From NCBI GenBank assembly GCA_947169685.1, contig CAMVQS010000004.1, positions 1 through 64,000 of the forward strand: DNA of 64,000 nucleotides, given 5' to 3'. This DNA is from an uncultured Prevotella sp. (lineage in GTDB: Bacteria; Bacteroidota; Bacteroidia; Bacteroidales; Bacteroidaceae). A program made the translations under genes and the position numbers. The notes under the pieces were generated by a model that searched no databases, was not told where the DNA came from, and saw only the letters and a list, made by a program, of their open reading frames with translations. Shown one piece after another: positions 1 to 9,651 of this stretch (its first letter is position 1; every line of letters starts with the position of its first letter).

Positions 1-51
1 AGCCGCAGCCTCGTTACCATCACAGGTGATAAATTTCTTTTCTTTAGCCAT
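1..51 (-). CDS. nifJ: Pyruvate:ferredoxin (flavodoxin) oxidoreductase, N-terminal start only (partial, runs off window)
   Basis: Reverse complement of 1-51 encodes MAKEKKFITCDGNEAAA, matching the usual N-terminus of Bacteroidales PFOR (MAKEKKFITCDGNxAAA). Recognised from memory, only 17 codons visible. Confidence 0.6.
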   Translation of the reverse strand, partial: MAKEKKFITCDGNEAAA

Positions 52-102
52 TTTTTGATAAATAATAAATGAATAACCTTATTTGTTTAGTCGTTTTTTC
101 TG

Positions 103-1290
103 TTAATAGAGGAATCCTAATAGCCAGAGAGGTATTTGATTTCCTTTGCCAATTTCGGTGTTGTAGCGAGCGTAGATGATATCACTGTTACACCTTATTT
201 TATTATGTATCTCCGCGTCGCATATGCGGAACTTCAATTTGCCGTCAACCGTGTAGAAATTCTCACGTCCGCTTTGATTGACTAGATGGTCTTTCCACAG
301 GGAGTTGACGAAGAACGTCTCCATTGCATCCTGCTGCTCTACCTGAATAGGGTAGATGGCATACATCAGATTGGAGTTGTGGAGCATGACCTTAGACGGT
401 TTCTTGGGAAAATCCTCCCCCACAGGATAGATAATGTTCAGCAGACGAGCATCGGCCAGATATTTAATGTAGTTCATAACTGTGGCGCGTGAAGTCTCGA
501 TGCTTTGTGCCAGCTGGCTGATGTTAGGAGTCTTTGGTCCTTCTTCTGCAAGCTGGTAGAAAAGCTTCTTAATCTTCGTCAGGTACTTCAGTTCTATCTG
601 CTTAATAAGCAGAATATCAACCTCCGTCATCATGTTCATGGTCTTCAGCAGATTTTCCGAGTAATTACGATGTTCCTGGAAGAATGGATAGAAGCCATGA
701 TGAATATAGTCTTGAAAATAGCGGTTCGGCGACACCTTCGGCAGAATTTGCTTGATGATATGCTCATGATTATTCAAGATTTCATCGAGCGTGTAAGGAC
801 GGAAATCATTGCCTGTCATCAGATTGATGAATTCGCGGAAGGAGAATCCACGCAGGTTGTATGACTTCACAACACCGTTGAGTTCAGGGTTTTCGTCTTT
901 CAGGCGCATCACGCTGCTACCTGTGAAGACAATCTTCAGTCCTGGGTGTTCATCGTAACATCGACGCAACTCCTTGCTCCAGTCAGGCTGCTTGAAAACC
1001 TGGTCAATGAGCAGCACACGACCTCCCTGATGATAGAACTCACCTGCGAAGTCTGCAATACCACGTCCCTGAAAGTAAAAGTTGTTCATGTTGATGTAGA
1101 GGCACTTATGGTCTCTTACATCAAAATTCTCCTTGGCGTATTGAAGTAAAAAGGTAGTTTTTCCCACACCTCGAGTTCCCTTGATGCCAATCAAGCGGTC
1201 ACTCCAGTCAATCTCATCCATCAACGTGCGACGAACGGGTGCAGAAGTATGTTCAACTAAATAGCGATGTGTCCTGAAGAACGCTTCCAT
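103..1290 (-). CDS. AAA family ATPase / ATP-binding protein (DUF4143-type)
   Basis: Walker A-like GIKGTRGVGKTTFLLQYA, Walker B-like RVLLIDQVF, VFTGSS sensor, C-terminal winged-helix-like region; 395 aa. Confidence 0.75.
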   Translation of the reverse strand: MEAFFRTHRYLVEHTSAPVRRTLMDEIDWSDRLIGIKGTRGVGKTTFLLQYAKENFDVRDHKCLYINMNNFYFQGRGIADFAGEFYHQGGRVLLIDQVFKQPDWSKELRRCYDEHPGLKIVFTGSSVMRLKDENPELNGVVKSYNLRGFSFREFINLMTGNDFRPYTLDEILNNHEHIIKQILPKVSPNRYFQDYIHHGFYPFFQEHRNYSENLLKTMNMMTEVDILLIKQIELKYLTKIKKLFYQLAEEGPKTPNISQLAQSIETSRATVMNYIKYLADARLLNIIYPVGEDFPKKPSKVMLHNSNLMYAIYPIQVEQQDAMETFFVNSLWKDHLVNQSGRENFYTVDGKLKFRICDAEIHNKIRCNSDIIYARYNTEIGKGNQIPLWLLGFLY

Positions 1291-1429
1291 ATACCTATTA
1301 TTACTCCAATCAGTCTTAAAACGCCTGCAAAGGTAATAATTTTATCTTAAATTGCAAAGTCTATATTGCAAAATCTCAAAAAAAAATGTAATTTTGCACC
1401 CAAAAGAATAAAAACGGAGAGAATATGCA

Positions 1430-2458
1430 ATGAAATTACATGTTTTCAACCCTGAACATGATATTGCGCTGGCTGCCAACCTCGCAAATTTCACGGCCCC
1501 GTTTGCAGGAAGGGCTTTACGTACAGATCTCGGATTCATTCCTGCGCTATGGGCGAGTGAAGGTGATGCTGTATTAGTGGAAAATGTTGACGATGCCCGT
1601 CAGCGTTATGAGCATCTGGCAGAAAGTGTTGGTATTCACCACCCAGTGCCACTTTGGGTAACGAAAACAAAGGTTTCATCGCTACATCTTGATGCTGTAG
1701 AACCATGGGGCTGGGACTTGGCCATACGCAGTCAGTTGGTGCGCTATGGTGTTGCGGAGTCTCTACTGCCTTCTGTCGATGAAATCGGCGAAATACGTAA
1801 CTTGTCCCATCGAAGACAGGCAGCTGATGTACTACGGCAATTGCAGCAAACTGGCGTCGTCGGTGAGGCTTACTGCTGCTATAGCCTCGATGAAATCGAA
1901 ACATTCATCCACGACACTCCGAACGTTGTGTTAAAAGCGCCTTGGAGTTCAAGCGGAAGGGGTATTCGTTTTGTTCATGGTGAACTGACAAGTGCCCTTC
2001 GTGGATGGATTGACAATCTGCTTCACTCGCAAGGCAGTGTGATGCTGGAGCCTTTCTATGAAAAAGTGATGGACTTTGCGATGGAGTTTAGTAGTGATGG
2101 GGTTGGTTCTGTGACCTATCACGGGCTATCGCTCTTTGCTACCGTCAATGGTGCCTATACTGGTAATTTGTTAGCTTCGGAGGAAGAAAAGGAAGAAATG
2201 TTAAATCCCTATGTTTCAATAGAATTATTGAGAAATATTCGAGGAATGATTAAGAGTCTCATGTCTTCTATGTTCCAAGGAAAATACTATGGTCCTTTTG
2301 GGGTAGATATGATGGTCTGCAAGGGTGGTCTGCTGCATCCATGTGTAGAAATAAACCTCCGCAGAACGATGGGGCATGTGGCATTGTCGCTGTCACCCTA
2401 TAAAAAAGGGAGACTTGCCGTTTATGGCAAGTCTCCGTTCCAATTATTAGTGGAATAA
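1430..2458 (+). CDS. Conserved hypothetical protein, ATP-grasp-like
   Basis: 342-aa ORF; VVLKAPWSSSGRGIRF and PFGVDMMVCKGGLLHPCVEINLRRTMGH resemble ATP-grasp motifs. Confidence 0.6.
   Translation: MKLHVFNPEHDIALAANLANFTAPFAGRALRTDLGFIPALWASEGDAVLVENVDDARQRYEHLAESVGIHHPVPLWVTKTKVSSLHLDAVEPWGWDLAIRSQLVRYGVAESLLPSVDEIGEIRNLSHRRQAADVLRQLQQTGVVGEAYCCYSLDEIETFIHDTPNVVLKAPWSSSGRGIRFVHGELTSALRGWIDNLLHSQGSVMLEPFYEKVMDFAMEFSSDGVGSVTYHGLSLFATVNGAYTGNLLASEEEKEEMLNPYVSIELLRNIRGMIKSLMSSMFQGKYYGPFGVDMMVCKGGLLHPCVEINLRRTMGHVALSLSPYKKGRLAVYGKSPFQLLVE
2402..2436 (-). terminator. Intrinsic terminator of the minus-strand C4-dicarboxylate transporter gene, embedded in the convergent CDS
   Basis: Minus strand GGAGACTTGCC-ATAAAC-GGCAAGTCTCC (perfect 11-bp stem) followed by CTTTTTT. 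Confidence 0.7.
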
Positions 2459-3904
2459 TCAGTTGAATAACATAGACAACAGGTAGGCGACAATGGTCGA
2501 TGTGATGACACAAATCAGGCCAGGCATCATGAACGAGTGGTTGAGCAGGTATTTGCCAATGACCGTTGTGCCCGTTCGGTCGAAGTTCACCGTTGCAATA
2601 TCTGAGGGATAGTTTGGAATGAAGAAGTATCCATAGACACTGGGAAGTACGCCTAGGAGCACCCATCCAGGAATATCGAGTGAATAGGCAAGAGGCAGCA
2701 TGGCCACGACAACAGCACCTTGTGAATTGATAAGAACGGAAACCAAGAAGAACGCGATGGCAATAGACCACGGGTATTCCTTAACGATTTCCTCCAGCAT
2801 GCTCTGAATTTCCGGCATGTAATTGGAGAAGTAAGTGTCTGCCAGCCATGCGATACCATAGATAGCAACAACAGCTACCATACCACTTTGCCAAACTGGA
2901 CCGCTGACAGCTTTCTTGGGTTTGGCCTTGCAGAAGATAATCATCAGCGCAGCAGCACCAATCATCACAATCTGGATAACAAGGTTCATCTTCAGATCTA
3001 CCATGTGATGCTCCGTGAATCCGCTGACAGCTACGCCAGCCTTGGCTAACTGTTCGGCCGTAATGGTGACTCCACTTGCCAATGTCATGTCACCTGCACC
3101 TTTGATTGCCTTTAATGTCTTGTATTCTGGCAGCAGGTCGGGGAATGCAGCAAATACCACAATAATGAGCAGTGCACCGAGGAAGATGAATACAGCATTT
3201 TTGGCTGACTGCGGAATCTCCTTGTCAAGCGTGGTGGCAGAATCTCCGTAAATATACTTATACTGCTCAGGATCTTTCAGTCTTGCTTGGAACTGCGGGT
3301 CTTTGTCAAGATCCAGTCCTCTGCGGTAGCTGGCAGTAGCCGCCGCCATCAGTCCACATAGACATGCTGGAATGCTGACCATGAGCACCCTGGGAATAGT
3401 TATGTCAAAGCCATTAGCATTAGAGATCGACACGAACGCAACGACCGCAGCTGCAATGGGTGAGCAAGTTATGCCAACCTGAGAGGCAATAGATGCCACA
3501 CCGCAGGGACGTTCGGGACGGATGCCTTTCTTGATGGCGATGTCAACGATAATTGGCATCAGCGTATATACCACGTGTCCAGTTCCAACGAGAACGGTAA
3601 GGAAGAACGTGCAAATCGGAGCCAAGAACGTGATGAAACCTGGGTGTTTTCTAAGCAGTCGTTCTGCTATTTGTATGAGCCAGTCCATACCGCCCGATGC
3701 CTGCATGATTCCTGCACAGGTAACTGCAGCGATAATGATGTAAATAACGTCGGTTGGTGGCGTACCTGGTTTAAGCCCAAAACCGAAGACAAGAATTGCC
3801 AGGCCAATGCCGGAGATAGCACCAAGGGCCAGGCTGCCATATCGTGAGCCGACATACAAAGCCAGCAAGACGACAAGCAATTGAATAATCATCATGAATG
3901 TCAT
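2459..3904 (-). CDS. Anaerobic C4-dicarboxylate transporter (DcuA/DcuB family)
   Basis: 481 aa, polytopic; GTGHVVYTLMPIIVDIAIKKGIRPERP and FFIPNYPSDIATVNFDRTGTT typical of Dcu. Confidence 0.85.
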   Translation of the reverse strand: MTFMMIIQLLVVLLALYVGSRYGSLALGAISGIGLAILVFGFGLKPGTPPTDVIYIIIAAVTCAGIMQASGGMDWLIQIAERLLRKHPGFITFLAPICTFFLTVLVGTGHVVYTLMPIIVDIAIKKGIRPERPCGVASIASQVGITCSPIAAAVVAFVSISNANGFDITIPRVLMVSIPACLCGLMAAATASYRRGLDLDKDPQFQARLKDPEQYKYIYGDSATTLDKEIPQSAKNAVFIFLGALLIIVVFAAFPDLLPEYKTLKAIKGAGDMTLASGVTITAEQLAKAGVAVSGFTEHHMVDLKMNLVIQIVMIGAAALMIIFCKAKPKKAVSGPVWQSGMVAVVAIYGIAWLADTYFSNYMPEIQSMLEEIVKEYPWSIAIAFFLVSVLINSQGAVVVAMLPLAYSLDIPGWVLLGVLPSVYGYFFIPNYPSDIATVNFDRTGTTVIGKYLLNHSFMMPGLICVITSTIVAYLLSMLFN

Positions 3905-4096
3905 AGTAGTAATTGTTATATGTTTTAGTTAGATTTTGCAAAGATATGAAATAAAAATGAAATGTCCAAACGTTTCCGGCATTTTGTTTTGATATTCAAG
4001 TAAAGTTGGTAAAATGTTGAAATAATTTGGTGGTATCAAAAAAACTTTGTACCTTTGCACGTCATAAATAAAATAAGTAAGAAACCAGATAAGAAA

Positions 4097-7000
4097 ATGG
4101 CAAAGAGATTCAATGAGCATAACGGCTTGAACCTGACGCAGGTGAACAATGATATCCTGCAAATGTGGAAGGAGAATAACGTATTCTGGCGTTCTATTGA
4201 AGAGCGTGAGGGTTGTCCCCAGTTCGTATTCTACGAGGGTCCCCCCTCGGCTAATGGCCATCCTGGTATTCACCATGTGCTGGCACGTACCATCAAGGAT
4301 ACCTTCAATCGCTATAAGACTATGCGCGGCTATCAGGTAAAGCGTAAGGCTGGCTGGGATACTCATGGACTTCCTGTCGAATTGGGTGTTGAGAAGGAAC
4401 TCGGCATTACAAAGGCTGATATTGACAACAAGGAGAGTGCTAAGTATATTTCAACGGAGGATTATAACCAGAAGTGTCGTCAGAACGTGATGACTTATAC
4501 AGCAGAGTGGCGCGACTTGACAGAGCGGATGGGCTACTTTGTTGATCTGGACCATCCCTACATCACATACGATAACAAATATATTGAGACATTGTGGTGG
4601 CTGCTTAAGCAGTTCTATCAGAAGGGGCTGCTCTACAAAGGTTATACCATTCAGCCATATTCGCCTGCTGCCGGTACAGGTCTTTCCAGCCACGAGCTGA
4701 ACCAACCCGGATGTTACCGTGACGTGAAGGATACCACGTGTACGGCAATGTTCAAGATGAAGAATCCTAAGCCTGAGATGACAGGGTGGGGAACGCCTTA
4801 TTTCCTGGCATGGACAACAACGCCTTGGACCCTTGCTGCTAATTCTGCTCTCTGCGTAGGGCCGAAGATTGACTATGTGGCAGTGGAGACCTATAATCCT
4901 TATACCGCTGACAAGGTAACGCTGGTGTTGGCAGAAGCACGCCTGAATGCCTACCTGCCTGCTGAGGGTAACATTACCGACGGTGGTGAAATGCCTGAGT
5001 ATAACAAGGGAGAGAAGTTTGTTCCCTATCGCGTAGTAGCACGCTATAAGGGTACAGACCTCGTAGGCATGGAATATGAGCAGTTGATGCCCGCCATCAA
5101 GCCTATGGGTGATGCCTTTAAGGTGATTCCTGGCGACTATGTGACGACAGACGATGGTGCTGGTATTGTACATATTGCTCCGAACTTCGGTGCTGACGAT
5201 GCTTTTGTAGCCAAGAAAGCCAGTATCTGTCCCATTGTGCTTATCGATAAGAAGGGTGCCGAGCGTCCAGTTGTTGATTTGCAGGGAAAATACTTTGTCA
5301 TTGACGACCTTGATCCTGATTTCGTGGCCAAGTATGTCAATGTGGATGAATGGAACAAGTTTGCGGGCCGCTACGTTAAAAATGCATACGACGAAACGCT
5401 AACAGACAAGGACGAGACACTGGATATCAGCATCTGTATGGATCTGAAGGCTCAGAACAAAGTGTTTAAGATTGAGAAGCATGTCCACAACTACCCACAC
5501 TGCTGGCGTACTGACAAGCCCGTGCTTTACTATCCGCTTGATTCGTGGTTTATTAAGAGTACAGCCAAGAAGGAACGCATGAGCGAACTGAATAAGACGA
5601 TCAACTGGCAGCCTGAGTCAACAGGAACAGGACGCTTTGGTAACTGGCTTGAAAATCTGAATGACTGGAACCTGTCACGTAGTCGCTTCTGGGGTACTCC
5701 TCTGCCCATCTGGCGTAGTGAGGATGGTGAGGAAATCTGCATTGGCAGCGTGGAGGAACTCTACGATGAAATCGAGAAATCTGTGAAGGCTGGTTTCATG
5801 TCGTCGAATCCGTTTAAGGATAAAGGTTTTGTGCCTGGTGATATGTCGCAGGAGAACTACGACAAGATAGACTTACATCGTCCTTATGTGGATTATATCG
5901 TGCTGGTTTCTGCTTCGGGTAAGCCCATGAAGCGCGAAACCGACCTTATTGATGTTTGGTTCGATTCCGGCTCTATGCCTTATGCACAGATTCATTATCC
6001 GTTTGAGAACCGTGAACTGATTGACAAGAATATTGCTTTCCCCTGCGACTTCATTAATGAGGGTGTTGACCAGACGCGTGGATGGTTCTTTACGTTACAT
6101 GCCATTGCCACAATGATTTTCGATTCTGTGGCATTTAAAAATGTGATTTCATCGGGTTTGGTTCTGGATGCAAAAGGAAATAAGATGTCCAAGCACGTTG
6201 GTAACGTGGTTAACCCGTTCGAGATGATTGAAAAGTACGGTTCCGATGCTGTACGTCTTTATATGATGACCAATTCGGAGCCGTGGGATAACCTGAAGTT
6301 TGATCCTGAGGGCGTCGATGAGATACGTCGTAAATTCTTCGGAACCTTGTATAACACGTATAGTTTCTTCGCCCTATATGCCAATGTAGATGGTTGGGAA
6401 CCCTCTGAGAGTTCTGTGGGCGGTGAAAAACCAGAGATTGACCGTTGGATACTGTCATCATTGAACACGCTGATTAAGAGAGTAACAGAAGAGTTGGAAA
6501 ACTATGACCCCACACGTGCCGGACGTCTGATAGATACATTTGTCAATGACGACTTGTCAAACTGGTATGTACGTCTGAACCGTAAACGTTTCTGGGGTAA
6601 GGAGATGAGTGCTGACAAGCGCTCTGCCTATGAAACACTCTACACCTGTCTGATGACAGTTGCCAAGTTGTTGGCTCCGTTCGCCCCATTCTATGCTGAC
6701 CAGCTCTATAAGGATCTTGGCGGCATGAAGGACTCCGTACATCTCGACTCCTTCCCTGTAGCTGACGAGAGCCTTATAGATAAGGATCTGGAGGCTCGTA
6801 TGGAGATGGCACAGAAGATTACGTCTATGGTGCTTGCCCTCCGTCGAAAGGTCAACATCAAGGTACGCCAACCGCTGCAAAGCATCATGATTCCAGCTAC
6901 CGAGGAACAGAAACGTCATATTGAGGCCGTGAAAGACCTGATTATGAATGAAGTGAATGTTAAAGAGCTGAAATTTGTTGAAGGTCAAGGAATTCTTGTG

Positions 7001-7513
7001 AAGAAAGTAAAGTGTAACTTCAGGACAATGGGTAAGAAGTTTGGTAAGCTTATGAAAGGTGTTGCTGCCCAGATGGATGCCCTCTCGCAGGAGCAGATTG
7101 CAGAACTGGAAACCAATGGCACCATTGCTATCCAAGTGGAAGATCAAACCCTGACAGTTGAAATCGTTGATGTTGATATTATTAGCGAAGACATCCCCGG
7201 CTGGCTTGTCTCGAACGAAGGTTCGTTAACCGTAGCTCTTGAAGTCGAGTTGACAGACGAACTGAAGCAGGAGGGAATGGCTCGCGAAATCATCAACCGC
7301 GTACAGAACATTCGTAAGGATAGTGGTTTGGAAATAACTGACCGTATCAGCATTACATTGTCGCCAAACACTGAGATCCAGCAGGCTATTGAGAGTTTTG
7401 GTGACTATATCAAGACACAGGTTCTGGCTGATTCCATTAGTATAATGGCTAATGACGGACAGGAGGTTGACTTCGATGAATTCAAGATAAATATTAAAAT
7501 AACAAAATCCTAA
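4097..7513 (+). CDS. ileS: Isoleucyl-tRNA synthetase
   Basis: HIGH-like GHPGIHH, KMSKH, full-length class I aaRS. Start moved to ATG 4097 (MAKRFNEHNGLN), just downstream of the TAccTTTGC box near 4050. Confidence 0.97.
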   Translation: MAKRFNEHNGLNLTQVNNDILQMWKENNVFWRSIEEREGCPQFVFYEGPPSANGHPGIHHVLARTIKDTFNRYKTMRGYQVKRKAGWDTHGLPVELGVEKELGITKADIDNKESAKYISTEDYNQKCRQNVMTYTAEWRDLTERMGYFVDLDHPYITYDNKYIETLWWLLKQFYQKGLLYKGYTIQPYSPAAGTGLSSHELNQPGCYRDVKDTTCTAMFKMKNPKPEMTGWGTPYFLAWTTTPWTLAANSALCVGPKIDYVAVETYNPYTADKVTLVLAEARLNAYLPAEGNITDGGEMPEYNKGEKFVPYRVVARYKGTDLVGMEYEQLMPAIKPMGDAFKVIPGDYVTTDDGAGIVHIAPNFGADDAFVAKKASICPIVLIDKKGAERPVVDLQGKYFVIDDLDPDFVAKYVNVDEWNKFAGRYVKNAYDETLTDKDETLDISICMDLKAQNKVFKIEKHVHNYPHCWRTDKPVLYYPLDSWFIKSTAKKERMSELNKTINWQPESTGTGRFGNWLENLNDWNLSRSRFWGTPLPIWRSEDGEEICIGSVEELYDEIEKSVKAGFMSSNPFKDKGFVPGDMSQENYDKIDLHRPYVDYIVLVSASGKPMKRETDLIDVWFDSGSMPYAQIHYPFENRELIDKNIAFPCDFINEGVDQTRGWFFTLHAIATMIFDSVAFKNVISSGLVLDAKGNKMSKHVGNVVNPFEMIEKYGSDAVRLYMMTNSEPWDNLKFDPEGVDEIRRKFFGTLYNTYSFFALYANVDGWEPSESSVGGEKPEIDRWILSSLNTLIKRVTEELENYDPTRAGRLIDTFVNDDLSNWYVRLNRKRFWGKEMSADKRSAYETLYTCLMTVAKLLAPFAPFYADQLYKDLGGMKDSVHLDSFPVADESLIDKDLEARMEMAQKITSMVLALRRKVNIKVRQPLQSIMIPATEEQKRHIEAVKDLIMNEVNVKELKFVEGQGILVKKVKCNFRTMGKKFGKLMKGVAAQMDALSQEQIAELETNGTIAIQVEDQTLTVEIVDVDIISEDIPGWLVSNEGSLTVALEVELTDELKQEGMAREIINRVQNIRKDSGLEITDRISITLSPNTEIQQAIESFGDYIKTQVLADSISIMANDGQEVDFDEFKINIKITKS

Positions 7514-7520
7514 TAACATT

Positions 7521-7898
7521 ATGGCAGAAAAAACACGTTACACTGACGAAGAACTCGAGGAGTTCCGTGAGATTATTAATGAGAAGCTGGCGCTTGCCAG
7601 GCGTGACTACGACCAGATGATGCGCGTTCTGATGAATCAGGACTCTAACGATGTAGATGATACGTCACCTACGTACAAGGCATTAGAAGAGGGAAGTACC
7701 ACTCAGACTAAGGAAGAGTTGATTCAAATGGCTGCACGTCAACAGAAGTTCATTCAAGGTTTGGAAGCAGCTCTGGTACGTATCCAGAATAAAACCTATG
7801 GTATAGACCGCATAACAGGTCAGTTGATACCAAAGGAACGTCTTCGTGCTGTACCACATGCTACGTTGAGCGTAGAGTCTAAGTTGAACCGAAAATAA
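7521..7898 (+). CDS. TraR/DksA family zinc-finger-like transcriptional regulator
   Basis: 125 aa; YGIDRITGQLIPKERLRAVPHATLSVESK C-terminal region of DksA/TraR family. Confidence 0.85.
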   Translation: MAEKTRYTDEELEEFREIINEKLALARRDYDQMMRVLMNQDSNDVDDTSPTYKALEEGSTTQTKEELIQMAARQQKFIQGLEAALVRIQNKTYGIDRITGQLIPKERLRAVPHATLSVESKLNRK

Positions 7899-8567
7899 AT
7901 GACCACGCAAGAGCAGACATCGGGAATCCATGGTTGGACGGTCGCATTATTGGTGCTGGCCATTCTGCTTATTGACCAATGGCTGAAGATATGGGTCAAG
8001 ACAAATATGTCTTTACATGAGTCCATTGATATCTTCAGCTGGTTCAAGATTTCGTTCATAGAGAACAACGGTATGGCCTTCGGTATGGAGATTGGAAGCA
8101 AAATCTTCCTGTCTGTCTTCCGTGTCGTGGCTGTTGCCGGCTTGAGCTATTATATATGGCTACAGCTGAAGGAAAAGGCCAAGACTGGTTATGTGGTACT
8201 GCTGACAATGATTCTGGCAGGTGCCATCGGAAACCTGATTGATTGCATGTTCTACGGACTAATCTTTAACGTCTCAACACCCTATAACGTCGCAGAGTTA
8301 GTGTCGTTTGGTGATGGCTATGCACCGTTCCTGATGGGTAGGGTAGTGGATATGTTCTATTTCCCGCTGATTGAGGCTACGTGGCCTACATGGATGCCTG
8401 TTGTCGGTGGTCAAGACTTCGTGTTCTTCAGTCCCGTTTTCAACTTTGCTGACTTCTGCGTGAGTGTCGGCATTATCGCGTTGCTGATATTTTATCGTAA
8501 GGAGCTTAGCCAGATATCATTTCAGAAAAAGGAACAGGTAAATGAGGGTGAACAAGAGCAAGAGTAA
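7899..8567 (+). CDS. lspA: Lipoprotein signal peptidase (signal peptidase II)
   Basis: IDQWLKIWV, ENNGMAFGM, GNLIDC and FNFADFCVSVG motifs. Confidence 0.93.
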   Translation: MTTQEQTSGIHGWTVALLVLAILLIDQWLKIWVKTNMSLHESIDIFSWFKISFIENNGMAFGMEIGSKIFLSVFRVVAVAGLSYYIWLQLKEKAKTGYVVLLTMILAGAIGNLIDCMFYGLIFNVSTPYNVAELVSFGDGYAPFLMGRVVDMFYFPLIEATWPTWMPVVGGQDFVFFSPVFNFADFCVSVGIIALLIFYRKELSQISFQKKEQVNEGEQEQE

Positions 8568-9423
8568 ATGGTTCATGCTGATTGCCACCAGTCTGATACT
8601 GCTGACTGCGTGCAAGCCTTCCATTCCGAAGGGAATTCTCAGCCCAGGAGATATGGAAGACATCTTGTATGACTACCATGTTGCTCGTGCCATGTCCAAC
8701 ATCACGACGGATAACAATACACGCGAGTTCAATGAAACGCTCTATCGAGAAGCAATGTTCAAAAAACATGGCGTGACAGAAGCGGAGTTTGATTCCTCGC
8801 TTGTTTATTACTATTCTCGTGCTGACCAGTTTGCTGAAATATATCGGGAAGTTTGCAAGCGTCTGAACGAAGAAGCTCTTGACTTAGGTGCCTCTGTCGG
8901 TGAAATAGGCAAATACTCTTCACTAAGCCTTAGTGGTGATACCGCTAATATCTGGAATAACGCAACTGCCATGTTGCTGATTCCCCGTCCAGGCTACAAC
9001 CACGTCCAATTTGAGCTGAAAGCTGATTCAACCTATAAAAAAGGTGATTCTTTTCAGTTCAATATCATGTCGAACTTCTTGTTTAAGTCTGGTAAGAAAG
9101 ATGCTACTATCTACATGGCCGTATGCTATGATAATGACAGCATATCGACGCATTCGACACATTGTACTGTAACAGGAATATCGACAGTTAGAGTTCCTGC
9201 ATGTAACGACCACTTGGTGAAGAACATCCGTACCTTCATCTATTTGGCTCCGTCAGACGAGAGCGAAGCAAATAACCTGTTGTTCATTGACCAGGTTCAG
9301 CTTATTCGCTTCCACCAGAAAAATGGTGACAACAATGCGACAGCAGATGAGCCGGCAAGAACGGAAAGTCCTCAGTCTGCACCAATACCTTTAAAGAGTG
9401 TACCGTTTAAAACAATACAGTAA
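8542..9423 (+). CDS. DUF4296-type lipoprotein
   Basis: Lipobox LLTACKPS; GDMEDILYDYHVARAM typical of DUF4296; overlaps the lspA 3' end. Confidence 0.7.
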   Translation: MRVNKSKSKWFMLIATSLILLTACKPSIPKGILSPGDMEDILYDYHVARAMSNITTDNNTREFNETLYREAMFKKHGVTEAEFDSSLVYYYSRADQFAEIYREVCKRLNEEALDLGASVGEIGKYSSLSLSGDTANIWNNATAMLLIPRPGYNHVQFELKADSTYKKGDSFQFNIMSNFLFKSGKKDATIYMAVCYDNDSISTHSTHCTVTGISTVRVPACNDHLVKNIRTFIYLAPSDESEANNLLFIDQVQLIRFHQKNGDNNATADEPARTESPQSAPIPLKSVPFKTIQ

Positions 9424-9426
9424 GCG

Positions 9427-9639
9427 ATGAATTCCATTAGAAAGGTTGCTGCTCATGAGATTAGGTTCACAGATGGTCGAAGCATTAAACCAGGTATTGT
9501 TGAGATTGTCGATGGAATGGTCAGAAAGTTCTATATGTTCCATGATGAGCAAGCGCAGACAGAATGGTTAGGCGGAATAATTGAAATAAAGCAAGAGGGT
9601 GAAAATCTGATAGCGTATAAAAATAATAAACCAATCTAA
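9427..9639 (+). CDS. Small hypothetical protein
   Basis: 70-aa ORF in operon spacing between 8542-9423 and 9652-10971. Confidence 0.5.
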   Translation: MNSIRKVAAHEIRFTDGRSIKPGIVEIVDGMVRKFYMFHDEQAQTEWLGGIIEIKQEGENLIAYKNNKPI

Positions 9640-9651
9640 AATATTATTACT

